Shown here in pieces: positions 1-6,605 of a stretch of 12,204 nucleotides of DNA. Position 1 is the first letter of the stretch. Every line of letters starts with the position of its first letter. The DNA is from JANNSW01 sp031431235 (GTDB lineage Bacteria; Pseudomonadota; Alphaproteobacteria; Rhizobiales; Hyphomicrobiaceae). A program made the translations under genes and the position numbers. The stretch lies in contig JANPDA010000324.1 of NCBI GenBank assembly GCA_031431235.1, positions 1 to 12,204 of the forward strand. The letters are read 5' to 3'. The notes beneath the pieces are model-generated. The model searched no databases and was not told where the DNA came from. It saw nothing but the letters and a program-made list of their open reading frames with translations.

Positions 1-28
1 ACCTCGGGATGATCACGGGAGAATGACC

Positions 29-253
29 ATGATGAAGAAGCTCACCCTCGCCGCCGCCGCTGCCGCCATGCTGGCCACCCTGGCAATCGGCGCCGCCCCC
101 GCCGAAGCCGGCTGGAAGCACAAGAAGTGGGGCCATTTCAAGTTCCACTTCAAGAAGCATCACGACTATGATTGCTTCTGGAAGAAGGTCAAGGTCTACG
201 ACGAGTACGAGGATGTGTGGTACTGGACCAAGGTCAAGGTCTGCGAGTACTGA
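29..253 (+). CDS. Small exported Lys/Trp/His-rich protein, function unknown
   Basis: Encodes 74 residues. Two Lys are followed by an Ala/Leu-rich hydrophobic stretch ending in AEA at about residue 27, a good Sec signal peptide with a signal peptidase I site. The mature peptide of about 47 residues is rich in Lys, His, Trp, Tyr and Phe and has only two Cys (in DCFW and VCEY), which could pair after export. It contains a short duplication: WKKVKVYDEY is echoed by WTKVKVCEY. An upstream in-frame ATG at 23 lies only one base after the GGGAG (17-21), whereas the ATG at 29 is 7 bases away, so 29 is preferred; 32 is also possible. A GC-rich hairpin follows the gene. I do not recognise a family. A surface, cationic or metal-binding peptide is possible but not shown. 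Confidence 0.7.
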   Translation: MMKKLTLAAAAAAMLATLAIGAAPAEAGWKHKKWGHFKFHFKKHHDYDCFWKKVKVYDEYEDVWYWTKVKVCEY

Positions 254-275
254 GACCTCTCGCCTCGACTGCTGC

Positions 276-322
276 GCGCGCGCCCTGCGGATCCCCTCCG
301 CTGCGGCGCGCGCCGGCGTTTT
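276..322 (+). terminator. GC-rich hairpin with short T-run, probable terminator of the first gene
   Basis: Nine bases at 276-284 (GCGCGCGCC) pair perfectly with 305-313. After a small internal loop, GCGG at 287-290 pairs with CCGC at 298-301, leaving a short loop. Four T lie at 319-322, five bases after the stem. It sits 22 bases beyond the stop of the small exported gene. The T-run is short and detached, so factor-independent activity is uncertain. Confidence 0.45.
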
Positions 323-410
323 GGGCTGCCTCTGGAGGCGCCGATACCTTGTAGCGCGAGGCCTTCATCTCCCGTTCATCAACGAGGCGAGAAAGTGGCG
401 CGATCACCAC

Positions 411-451
411 GGCTGGCCGCCGACACGACCAGCCGCACCCGGGCCGGCTGG
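411..451 (+). other. Overlapping alternative hairpins upstream of the Cys/His-rich gene
   Basis: GGCTGG at 411-416 can pair with CCAGCC at 429-434. The same CCAGCCG (429-435) can instead pair with CGGCTGG at 445-451. The two folds exclude each other. They lie about 90 bases before the start at 538, in the 254-537 gap, where I see no gene. The rest of that gap holds the terminator-like hairpin and no promoter I can assign. A role in attenuation is only a possibility. Confidence 0.25.
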
Positions 452-537
452 AACCAAGCGAGCGGGGGAGGAGTTGTAGGCCGAGGGCTCGCATATTGCG
501 TGATGTCCCCGCGCTCGTGGATGAATGGAGACCTCGT

Positions 538-840
538 ATGAGACTACTCGTGATGCTTGCGGCCGTTCTCGGCTTCCTGGTTCTGGGGATGCCGGTCGAG
601 ACCGCTTCGGCAGCCCCGGCAAGCGCCCCGGCCGCCTCCACCTTCGACCTGGCTCAGCCACAACAGAGCCTGATCGAGGAAGCCCGTCACCGCCGCAGCG
701 GCTACTGCCATCAGCACAAGCGCTGCGGCTACAAGTGGCGCTGCTGGCGCCACCATGGCCATACGCGCTGCGGCTGGCGTTGGGCCTGCTCGAGCCGGTG
801 TCATTGGCATCGCCATGGCGTGGTGATCAGGCTGTTCTGA
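538..840 (+). CDS. Small exported Cys/His/Trp-rich protein, function unknown
   Basis: Encodes 100 residues. The ATG at 538 follows GGAG at 527-530 by 7 bases and begins a classic signal peptide (MRLLVMLAAVLGFLVLG) with an Ala-rich cleavage region, TASA, near residue 25. An upstream ATG at 496 would add 14 residues before the signal sequence and is rejected. After an Ala/Pro linker, residues 51-93 carry six Cys (57, 63, 69, 78, 84, 88) and nine His (51, 58, 60, 72, 73, 75, 89, 91, 93), with several Trp and Arg. The residues could form disulfides in the periplasm or bind a metal ion. I do not recognise a named family. A stable hairpin lies 33 bases after the stop. Confidence 0.72.
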   Translation: MRLLVMLAAVLGFLVLGMPVETASAAPASAPAASTFDLAQPQQSLIEEARHRRSGYCHQHKRCGYKWRCWRHHGHTRCGWRWACSSRCHWHRHGVVIRLF

Positions 841-872
841 GCGCCAGTTCGGCCGCTGGCGGCGCCGTCTCA

Positions 873-904
873 GGTCTGTCTGGCCCGCAAGGGCCAGCCA
901 GACC
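873..904 (+). terminator. Near-perfect hairpin with GCAA tetraloop, possible terminator or 3'-end stabiliser
   Basis: Bases 873-886 pair with 891-904 around the GNRA-type tetraloop GCAA (887-890). The only mismatch is T879 opposite C898. It lies between the Cys/His-rich gene and the cytochrome gene, both on the + strand. No T-run follows, so it may need Rho, or may protect the 3' end of the upstream mRNA rather than end transcription. Confidence 0.45.
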
Positions 905-1039
905 CGACTGCTCGACCGCCCCACCACCGTCACCGTTTCGTGATAGCCAATCTGCCGCATTGCGGATATGATTGCACACGCATGTATCGTACCCGGAAAA
1001 GCAGGAAAGCCTGCTGCCGCACAATATGGGAGCATTCGT

Positions 1040-1489
1040 ATGCTGAAGCGCAGCTCGACCGCAGTCCTCGGGGCACTGGCCATCGCTGGCCTGATCGGGG
1101 CAGGGATCACGGTCGCCAACAGTGCCGATGATCCGATCGCCAAGCGCCAGGCGCTGATGAAGAGCAATGGCGCCAACGCCAAGCTGATCGGAGGCATGAT
1201 GGAGAGCGGCTTCGATGCGACCAAGGCGGCCGAGGCCGCAAATGCGATCGCCACGTCGGTAACTGAGTTCGTGACCCTGTTCCCCGACACCTCCAAGGCA
1301 GGCGATACCAAAGCCAAGGCCGAGATCTGGACCGACTGGGCCGACTTCGAGGCGAAGGCCAAGTCGCTTGCCGCCGATGCGACGGCGACTGCGACGGCTG
1401 CAGCAACCGGCGAAGCGGCCTTCAAGGAGGCCGCCGGCAAGATGTTCGGCAACTGCAAGAGCTGCCACGAGAAGTACAAGGGCAGCTGA
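1040..1489 (+). CDS. Class II c-type cytochrome (cytochrome c'/c-556 family), periplasmic
   Basis: Encodes 149 residues, the usual size for a precursor of this family. The ATG at 1040 follows GGGAG (1027-1031) by 8 bases and starts a signal peptide ending about VANSA (residue 29); an upstream ATG at 968 adds 24 residues before it and is rejected. The haem site CKSCH (139-143) lies at the extreme C-terminus, as in class II cytochromes with a four-helix bundle; His143 is the expected axial ligand. The first helix contains RQALMK. In low-spin cytochrome c-556 a Met at this place is the sixth ligand, so Met40 argues for an electron-transfer c-556 rather than a five-coordinate NO/CO-binding cytochrome c'. 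That assignment is inference from the motif. It appears to be a single-gene unit; the partner is not in the window. Confidence 0.9.
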   Translation: MLKRSSTAVLGALAIAGLIGAGITVANSADDPIAKRQALMKSNGANAKLIGGMMESGFDATKAAEAANAIATSVTEFVTLFPDTSKAGDTKAKAEIWTDWADFEAKAKSLAADATATATAAATGEAAFKEAAGKMFGNCKSCHEKYKGS

Positions 1490-1510
1490 TCGCCTCCCCC
1501 GCTCGAGATC

Positions 1511-1544
1511 GAAGGCGCGACCGGGACCACTCGGCCGCGCCTTC
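1511..1544. terminator. Hairpin between convergent genes, probable two-way terminator
   Basis: GAAGGCGCG at 1511-1519 pairs perfectly with CGCGCCTTC at 1536-1544. After an A/C mismatch, CCG 1521-1523 pairs with CGG 1532-1534, leaving an 8-base loop. It sits between the cytochrome stop (1489) and the stop of the minus-strand caspase-like gene (1573), where a shared terminator is expected. Neither side has a good T-run. Confidence 0.5.
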
Positions 1545-1564
1545 CAATGTCAGTTTCCAATGTC
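1542..1564. repeat. Short tandem direct repeat, 13-base period
   Basis: TTCCAATGTC occurs at 1542-1551 and again at 1555-1564, separated by three bases. The first copy overlaps the 3' arm of the hairpin at 1511-1544. It may be a chance or slippage duplication between the two convergent genes. Confidence 0.5.
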
Positions 1565-1572
1565 TGGGCCGC

Positions 1573-3717
1573 TCACGGGCTCTTGGTGAAAGAGCGCAGC
1601 GCCGCCTCAGTCGCACCATCGAAGTTGCCGTCGGCCTTGCCTTTCAAGGCGCCGGCGAGCTTCAGGCGCCGCTCCACCGCCTCGCGTGTCGCCTTGCGCC
1701 ACTTCGCCGAATCCGTCGTCAGTGCCGCGCGAGCGCCCTTGTGGCCGGCGCGGTAGGCGCTCAGCAGCAGCTCGGCGGCGGTGTCGGGATCGGCGCCGAC
1801 CCCATCGCCCGCATCGTAGAGTGCCGCCAGCTCCAGCATGGCCGCGGCAAAGCCCTGCTCGGCGGCCTCCCCGTAGAGCCGTGCGGCTTCGGTTGTGTCC
1901 TTGGCGACACCGCGCCCGTCGCGCAGCATGCTGGCGAGGTTGAACCTCGCGCGCGGCTCGCCGGCATCGGCCGCCTTGCGATAGAGCGCGGCCGCTCCCG
2001 CCAGATCCTGCGGCACGCCCTTTCCTTGCTCCATCAGGAAACCGAGGCTGACCATGCCTTGCGGATCGCCGGCGTCGGCGGCCTTGCGGTAGAGCCGCAC
2101 CGCCTCGTCCAGGTCCTTGGTGGCGCCGGTGCCGAACTCGACGAGCGCTGCGAGCGCGGTCAAGGCCGGTGCATGCCCCCGCTCGGCCGCGCGGCGATAC
2201 CAGACGATGGCCTCGGCGCGGTCGCGCTCGATGCCGCGACCTGCCTCGTACATCGTGCCGGCAGTGAACATGGCGGTCGGCTCGCCGAGCTCTGCGGCCC
2301 GCACGATCAGCTTGAAGGCTTCGACCTCGTCCTTGGGCACGCCACGGCCTTCGCGGTGCATCTGGCCGAGCCGGGCAAGCGCCCGCGCCGAGCCCAGCGT
2401 CGCCGCACGCCGGTAGAGCCTGGCGGCGGCTTGCTCGTCCTTGGCGATGCCGCCACCAGTCTCGGTCAGGAAGCCGAGACCGGCGAGACCTTGCGCGTCG
2501 CCCTTGTCGGCCGCCGCCTGGTAGAGCCGAATGGCCTCGGCGAGGTTTTTCTCGATGCCCTCTCCGCGCTCGTTGAGTGATCCGAGTGCTGCCAGCGCCG
2601 CCGCGATGCCCTGGTCGGCGGCCTGCCGGTAGGCAGCCGCTGCGGCGACCGGATCGCCATCTGCTTCGAGGCGCTCGCCCCGGCGCAACAGGCCCGTGGG
2701 GCTGGCGTCGTCGGCGAGTGCTGCGATGTCGGAGGCCGCCGCGGTGTCCGTTCCGCCCGCCTCGAGGCTGGCGATCCGGGCCGTCACTTCCTCTGCGAAC
2801 AGTCCGCCCGGGAAGCCGGCGAGAAAGCGCTCGAGCTCGGCCACATCCGAGCTCGCCTTGACCTTCAGATAGGCGTTCAACTCAGCGAGGCGAGCATCCG
2901 ACCCTGCAGCTGGCAGCGCGCCGACAGTCGCGCCGCTGGCAGGCGCTGCCTTGAAGTAGAAGTCACCGGTCAGGGACGAGCTCTCCCAGGGTGTCTGTTT
3001 GTTGCCGGTCGAGGCGAGCACGCTGCGCCGCGTGCGCTTGAACACATCCTCGATCGGTACGCCGCCCTCACCGATCGCGCTTGCGAGCGCAGCCGCGTAG
3101 GGGCTGTTGCCGCCGCTGCCGTCGGCGGCGACGTCGCCGGGCGCCGTCGCATAGGCGACGATGGTGCCGGCGGCGGCATCGACACGGGCGAGGCCGCGGC
3201 TGCCCGAGCGGCTGGCGGAGGCAAACGGGTTGTTGCGACAGGCGTCCAGGATGGCGATGTTGATGCGAGCGGCGGCACGCTCCATGGTTTTCAAGAGCTC
3301 GCCGACCGCGACCGCCTCGACCGCGACCTCACGCTCGTCCTTGATCTCGGCGCCGATCGGAATGAGATAGTTCTCGCCGTCGACCTGCACACCATGGCCG
3401 GCATAGTAGAAGAGCCCGACGCTGTCGGAGCCGCGCAGGGTGCGGCCGAACTCGATCATCGCGCGCTTCATCGATTTCTGGTCGGCGTCGATCAGCCTCG
3501 TCACCTCGAAACCGACCGCGGTGAGCGTCTTGGCCATCAGCTCGGCGTCGTTCTTGGGATTGGCGAGCGCGCCGAACGTGTAGGCGGAATTGCCGATGAC
3601 GAGGGCGACGCGGCGCTCGGCATGGGCCGGCGTCCCTGCCAGTGCGGCGAGGAGGAGCAGCACGGCGCCCGGCCATGGTCTGCGCGCGAGGTGGCTCGGC
3701 CAATTGCGTCCCGCCAT
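1573..3717 (-). CDS. Exported caspase-like (peptidase C14) protein with Sel1 repeats
   Basis: Encodes 714 residues. The ATG at 3717 follows GGAGG by 5 bases and starts a signal peptide (LLLLAALAGTPAHA, cut about residue 33), so the protein is exported. Residues 34-256 form a caspase p20-like domain: it opens with RRVALVIGNSAY, the probable catalytic His108 is in YYAGHG, and Cys160 is in ILDACRNNPF. A linker follows. A partial Sel1-like unit at 342-371 and eight 36-residue Sel1 units (372-659) make a solenoid for protein contacts. The last 55 residues resemble a degenerate peptidoglycan-binding domain (VERRLKLAGALKG, then DGNFDGATEAALRSF). Both catalytic residues are kept, so proteolysis is plausible, but bacterial members of this family can also act as scaffolds. 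The gene diverges from the ThDP operon. The reading frame stays open far upstream, but that stretch is antisense to the ThDP gene and is not coding. Confidence 0.9.
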   Translation of the reverse strand: MAGRNWPSHLARRPWPGAVLLLLAALAGTPAHAERRVALVIGNSAYTFGALANPKNDAELMAKTLTAVGFEVTRLIDADQKSMKRAMIEFGRTLRGSDSVGLFYYAGHGVQVDGENYLIPIGAEIKDEREVAVEAVAVGELLKTMERAAARINIAILDACRNNPFASASRSGSRGLARVDAAAGTIVAYATAPGDVAADGSGGNSPYAAALASAIGEGGVPIEDVFKRTRRSVLASTGNKQTPWESSSLTGDFYFKAAPASGATVGALPAAGSDARLAELNAYLKVKASSDVAELERFLAGFPGGLFAEEVTARIASLEAGGTDTAAASDIAALADDASPTGLLRRGERLEADGDPVAAAAAYRQAADQGIAAALAALGSLNERGEGIEKNLAEAIRLYQAAADKGDAQGLAGLGFLTETGGGIAKDEQAAARLYRRAATLGSARALARLGQMHREGRGVPKDEVEAFKLIVRAAELGEPTAMFTAGTMYEAGRGIERDRAEAIVWYRRAAERGHAPALTALAALVEFGTGATKDLDEAVRLYRKAADAGDPQGMVSLGFLMEQGKGVPQDLAGAAALYRKAADAGEPRARFNLASMLRDGRGVAKDTTEAARLYGEAAEQGFAAAMLELAALYDAGDGVGADPDTAAELLLSAYRAGHKGARAALTTDSAKWRKATREAVERRLKLAGALKGKADGNFDGATEAALRSFTKSP
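1741..2604 (-). repeat. Eight Sel1-type coding repeats of 108 bases
   Basis: This segment codes for residues 372-659 of the caspase-like protein: eight consecutive 36-residue units with no insertions. Each unit follows an A..L..LG.....G.G..KD...A..LY..AA..G pattern, for example RLYRKAADAGD. The unit register is exact (864 = 8 x 108). The copies have diverged at the DNA level, so this is an old solenoid rather than a fresh tandem expansion. Confidence 0.85.
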
Positions 3718-3735
3718 CGGGTCCTCCCTCACATC

Positions 3736-3750
3736 TTCATTCGAAATGAA
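3736..3750. promoter_or_regulatory. AT-rich inverted repeat in the divergent promoter region, candidate operator
   Basis: TTCATT (3736-3741) and AATGAA (3745-3750) are a perfect 6-base inverted repeat around CGA. It is an AT-rich island in GC-rich DNA, 18 bases upstream of the caspase-like start and about 190 bases before the ThDP gene start. The sequence TTCATTCG recurs in another inverted repeat at 10325-10350. The rest of the 3718-3939 gap shows no -10/-35 pair I would commit to. Confidence 0.3.
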
Positions 3751-3939
3751 CGGCCATTCAGATGCCGCCGGTTGCCGACACTGCCCGCTGGGAACATGGG
3801 GCGGAGCCCGCGGATTTCCAGGGGCACTACGCCGGCATTCTACGACTCTTTCGTGCTTGCTTGGTGAACGGGATGCGCAGCACCGCGCTGCCATGCTAAG
3901 GCTCCGGCTCGGCAGGCGAAGTGTCAGAGGGGCATGCAG

Positions 3940-5595
3940 ATGCGGCATGGCGGCGAGATCCTGGTCGGGGAGTTGGAGGCGCAGGGCGTCGACACGGTGT
4001 TTTGCGTGCCGGGTGAGAGCTATCTCGCCGCGCTCGACGGGCTGCACGATTCCAACCGCATCCGCACCATCGTCTGCCGCCAGGAGGGCGGCGCCGCCAT
4101 GATGGCGGATGCCGATGGCAAGCTGACCGGCAAGCCCGGCGTCTGCTTCGTCACCCGTGGGCCAGGCGCCACCAACGCTTCCATCGGCGTTCACATCGCG
4201 CAGCAGGATTCGACCCCGATGGTGATGTTCGTCGGGCTGCCCGATCGCGAGATGATCGACCGCGAGGCCTTCCAGGAGTTCGACCTGAACGCCGTATTCC
4301 GCGCGTTGGGCAAGGGCTCCGAGATCGTGACAGACGCTCGCCGCCTGCCCGAGTATGTGAGTCGCGCCTTTCATCGTGCCGTCTCGGGGAGGCCGGGACC
4401 CGTCATCGTCGGGCTGCCCGAGGACGTGCTCGCCAGCCGGATCGACATTGCGCCCGGCAAGGCTGCGCGGCCGGCGCACGCTGCTCCCTCGTCGGCCGAC
4501 ATGTCGGATCTCGCCCAGCGCCTCGCCAAGGCCGAGCGGCCGCTCGCGATTTTGGGCGGTCCGGGCTGGAGCGCGGCGGCCAAGGCCGATCTCGAAGGCG
4601 CGGCTACGGCCCTCGACCTGCCCGTTGCCTGTGCGTTCCGGTTCCAGGACTATTTCGACAATCGTCATCCCTGCTACGCCGGTCATGTCGGCATCGGCAT
4701 CGACCAGAAACTCTCCGAGCGGGTGCGGACATCGGACCTGCTGATCGTCATTGGCGCACGCCTCGGCGAAATGACGACACAAGGCTACGAGCTGATCGCG
4801 CCGCCGTTCCCGAGCCAGGCGCTGGTGCACGTGCACCCGTCGGGCGACGAGCTCGGCCGCGTCTACCGCGCCGAGCTCGCGATCAACGCGGCACCCGCCC
4901 TGTTCGCGGCGGCGCTGCGGGAGATGAAGCCGACGAGCAAAGGCCGCCATGCCGACTGGCGCAAGGCCGCTCATGCCGACTATCAGGCCTTCATCGAGCC
5001 GCTGCCGGTGCCGGGTCCGGTGCAAATGGCGGAAGTGGTCCGGACGCTCGAGCGGATGGTGCCGGAGGACGCGATCCTGACGAATGGCGCCGGCAACTAC
5101 ACGGCCTGGCTCCACCGCTTCTACCGCTACAAGCACTATCGCACCCAGCTCGCGCCGTCGTGCGGAGCGATGGGCTACGGCTTGCCGGCGGCGATCGCAG
5201 CCAAGCTGCGATACCCCGGGCGAACGGTCGTCGCCTTTGCTGGCGACGGCTGCTTCCTGATGAATGGCCAGGAGTTGGCGACCGCGGCGCAATATGGCAC
5301 CAACATCATCGCGATCGTCGTCAACAACGGCATGTTCGGCACCATCCGCATGCACCAGGAGCGCCACTTTCCCGGACGCGTCAGCGGCACCAGCCTGAAG
5401 AACCCCGATTTCGCGGCACTGGCCCGCAGCTATGGCTGTCACGGCGAGACGGTGCGCGAGACGGCCGAGTTCGAGGCTGCGCTCGCGCGCTCGCTCGATG
5501 CCGGCAAACCGGCGCTGATCGAGGTGCGGATCGACCCGGAAGCGCTGACCCCCAAACAGAGCCTGTCGCAGATCCGTGCGGCTGCGAGAGTCTGA
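3940..5595 (+). CDS. Thiamine-diphosphate-dependent enzyme, acetolactate synthase/oxoacid decarboxylase type
   Basis: Encodes 551 residues, full length for the superfamily. The N-terminal PYR domain (about 1-165) has the cofactor-activating Glu49 in CRQEGGAAMMADADGK and the RGPGATN loop at 73-79. The middle domain (about 190-325) includes DLLIVIGARLGEMTT. The C-terminal PP domain (about 365-535) holds the diphosphate/Mg motif from GDG at 435-437 to NN at 462-463. The enzyme should decarboxylate a 2-oxoacid, or condense the resulting carbanion with a second oxoacid. No small regulatory subunit gene is nearby, which argues against biosynthetic acetolactate synthase. The ATG at 3934 lies one base from the GAGGGG (3927-3932), and the ATG at 3940 lies 7 bases away, so 3940 is preferred. 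It heads a likely operon; the dehydratase starts 11 bases after its stop. The substrate cannot be told from sequence alone. Confidence 0.9.
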   Translation: MRHGGEILVGELEAQGVDTVFCVPGESYLAALDGLHDSNRIRTIVCRQEGGAAMMADADGKLTGKPGVCFVTRGPGATNASIGVHIAQQDSTPMVMFVGLPDREMIDREAFQEFDLNAVFRALGKGSEIVTDARRLPEYVSRAFHRAVSGRPGPVIVGLPEDVLASRIDIAPGKAARPAHAAPSSADMSDLAQRLAKAERPLAILGGPGWSAAAKADLEGAATALDLPVACAFRFQDYFDNRHPCYAGHVGIGIDQKLSERVRTSDLLIVIGARLGEMTTQGYELIAPPFPSQALVHVHPSGDELGRVYRAELAINAAPALFAAALREMKPTSKGRHADWRKAAHADYQAFIEPLPVPGPVQMAEVVRTLERMVPEDAILTNGAGNYTAWLHRFYRYKHYRTQLAPSCGAMGYGLPAAIAAKLRYPGRTVVAFAGDGCFLMNGQELATAAQYGTNIIAIVVNNGMFGTIRMHQERHFPGRVSGTSLKNPDFAALARSYGCHGETVRETAEFEAALARSLDAGKPALIEVRIDPEALTPKQSLSQIRAAARV

Positions 5596-5606
5596 AAGGC
5601 CATTCC

Positions 5607-6605
5607 ATGTCGCACGCCCCTTCGATCGCCGAGATCGACCAGACGCTCGCGCGGCTGAAACCCTACATCGTCGCGACGCCGCTTGTTCCCTGGCCGGGAC
5701 CCGAGCTGCCTGGGCTGCTGGCCAAGGGGACCGATGTCCGCATCAAGCTCGAGCTGTTCCAGGTGACGGGCTCGTTCAAGGCGCGCGGCGCGCTGAACGT
5801 GACGATGAGCTTGGACGATCAGACGCGCGCTCGCGGCCTCACCGCGATCTCGGCGGGCAATCATGCGATCGCGGTCGCGCATGCAGCGAAGACCTTCGGC
5901 ACGACGGCCAAGGTCGTGATGCCGAAAACCGCCAACACCTTTCGCGTCGGACAGTGCAAGCGCTATGGCGCCGAGGTGGTGCTGGCCGAGAATGTGGCGG
6001 AAGCCTTCCAGCTGGTCGAGGAGATCGCCGCCAACGAGGGCCGCACCTTCGTGCATCCCTTCGAAGGGCCGCGCACCAGCGAGGCGACGGCGACCATCGG
6101 CCTCGAGATGCTGCGTGCGGCGCCCGATGCGGATGCCATCATCGTGCCGGTCGGCGGCGGCGGCCTGATCTCGGGCATCGCGGCAGCCGCCAAGCAGCTG
6201 AATCCATCGATCCGCGTTTATGGCGTCGAGCCGGAGGGCGCACGCGGCATGAGCGACAGTCTGGCAGCGGGCGCGCCGGTCGAGGGCGTGAAGGTCCAGA
6301 CGGTTGCCGACAGCCTCGGTGCGCCACTGCACCTGCCCCATTCGTTCGGACTGGTGCAGCGCTTCGTCGATGAGATCGTGACTGTCAGCGACGACGCCAT
6401 GATCGATTGCATGGGCCTCGTTTTCCGCGACCTGAAGCTCGCCGTCGAGCCGGCGCCGGCCGCCGGCGTCGCCGCGCTGATCGGCCCGTTGCGCGACAAG
6501 CTGAAGGGCGCGCGGGTGCTGCTGATCGGCTGTGGGGCGAACATCGACGCGGTCAGCTTCGCGGGCCTGCTCGGGCGGGCGCGGGCACCGGTGACGCCAG
6601 CATGA
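5607..6605 (+). CDS. PLP-dependent threonine/serine dehydratase-like enzyme (fold type II)
   Basis: Encodes 332 residues, the length of catabolic threonine dehydratases and serine racemases without an ACT domain. Lys58 in TGSFKARGA is the Schiff-base lysine. SAGNH (82-86) binds the substrate carboxylate, and GGGG (183-186) in VPVGGGGLISG binds the PLP phosphate. Cys309 in GCGAN sits where many relatives have Ser facing the pyridine nitrogen; mammalian serine dehydratases also use Cys there. The usual GQGT stretch is replaced by SEATATIG (158-165). The expected reaction is loss of water and ammonia from a beta-hydroxy amino acid to give a 2-oxoacid, but racemase or other beta-elimination activity cannot be excluded. 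AAAGG lies 7 bases before the ATG. The stop overlaps the next start (ATGA), so the two proteins are probably translated together. Confidence 0.88.
   Translation: MSHAPSIAEIDQTLARLKPYIVATPLVPWPGPELPGLLAKGTDVRIKLELFQVTGSFKARGALNVTMSLDDQTRARGLTAISAGNHAIAVAHAAKTFGTTAKVVMPKTANTFRVGQCKRYGAEVVLAENVAEAFQLVEEIAANEGRTFVHPFEGPRTSEATATIGLEMLRAAPDADAIIVPVGGGGLISGIAAAAKQLNPSIRVYGVEPEGARGMSDSLAAGAPVEGVKVQTVADSLGAPLHLPHSFGLVQRFVDEIVTVSDDAMIDCMGLVFRDLKLAVEPAPAAGVAALIGPLRDKLKGARVLLIGCGANIDAVSFAGLLGRARAPVTPA

Noticed and set aside
168..479. + strand frame of 103 codons over the end of the first gene and the 254-537 gap
   Set aside because: It is Arg/Ala-rich, overlaps the first gene in another frame, has no ribosome binding site and passes through a terminator-like hairpin.
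955..992. Possible -35/-10 pair (TTGCGG and TATCGT) before the cytochrome gene
   Set aside because: The spacing of about 19 bases and poor matches to consensus make it no better than chance in this DNA.
544..1560. Minus-strand frame of 338 codons opposite the Cys/His-rich and cytochrome genes
   Set aside because: It covers two good + strand genes with signal peptides and a haem motif. The antisense product is Ala/Ser-rich with no recognisable domain.
3718..5442. Minus-strand frame of 575 codons running in frame into the caspase-like gene
   Set aside because: It is aligned codon-for-codon antisense to the ThDP gene, a common artefact of GC-rich third positions. It lacks recognisable domains, is low-complexity and Arg/Ala-rich, and the caspase gene has its own signal peptide and ribosome binding site at 3717.
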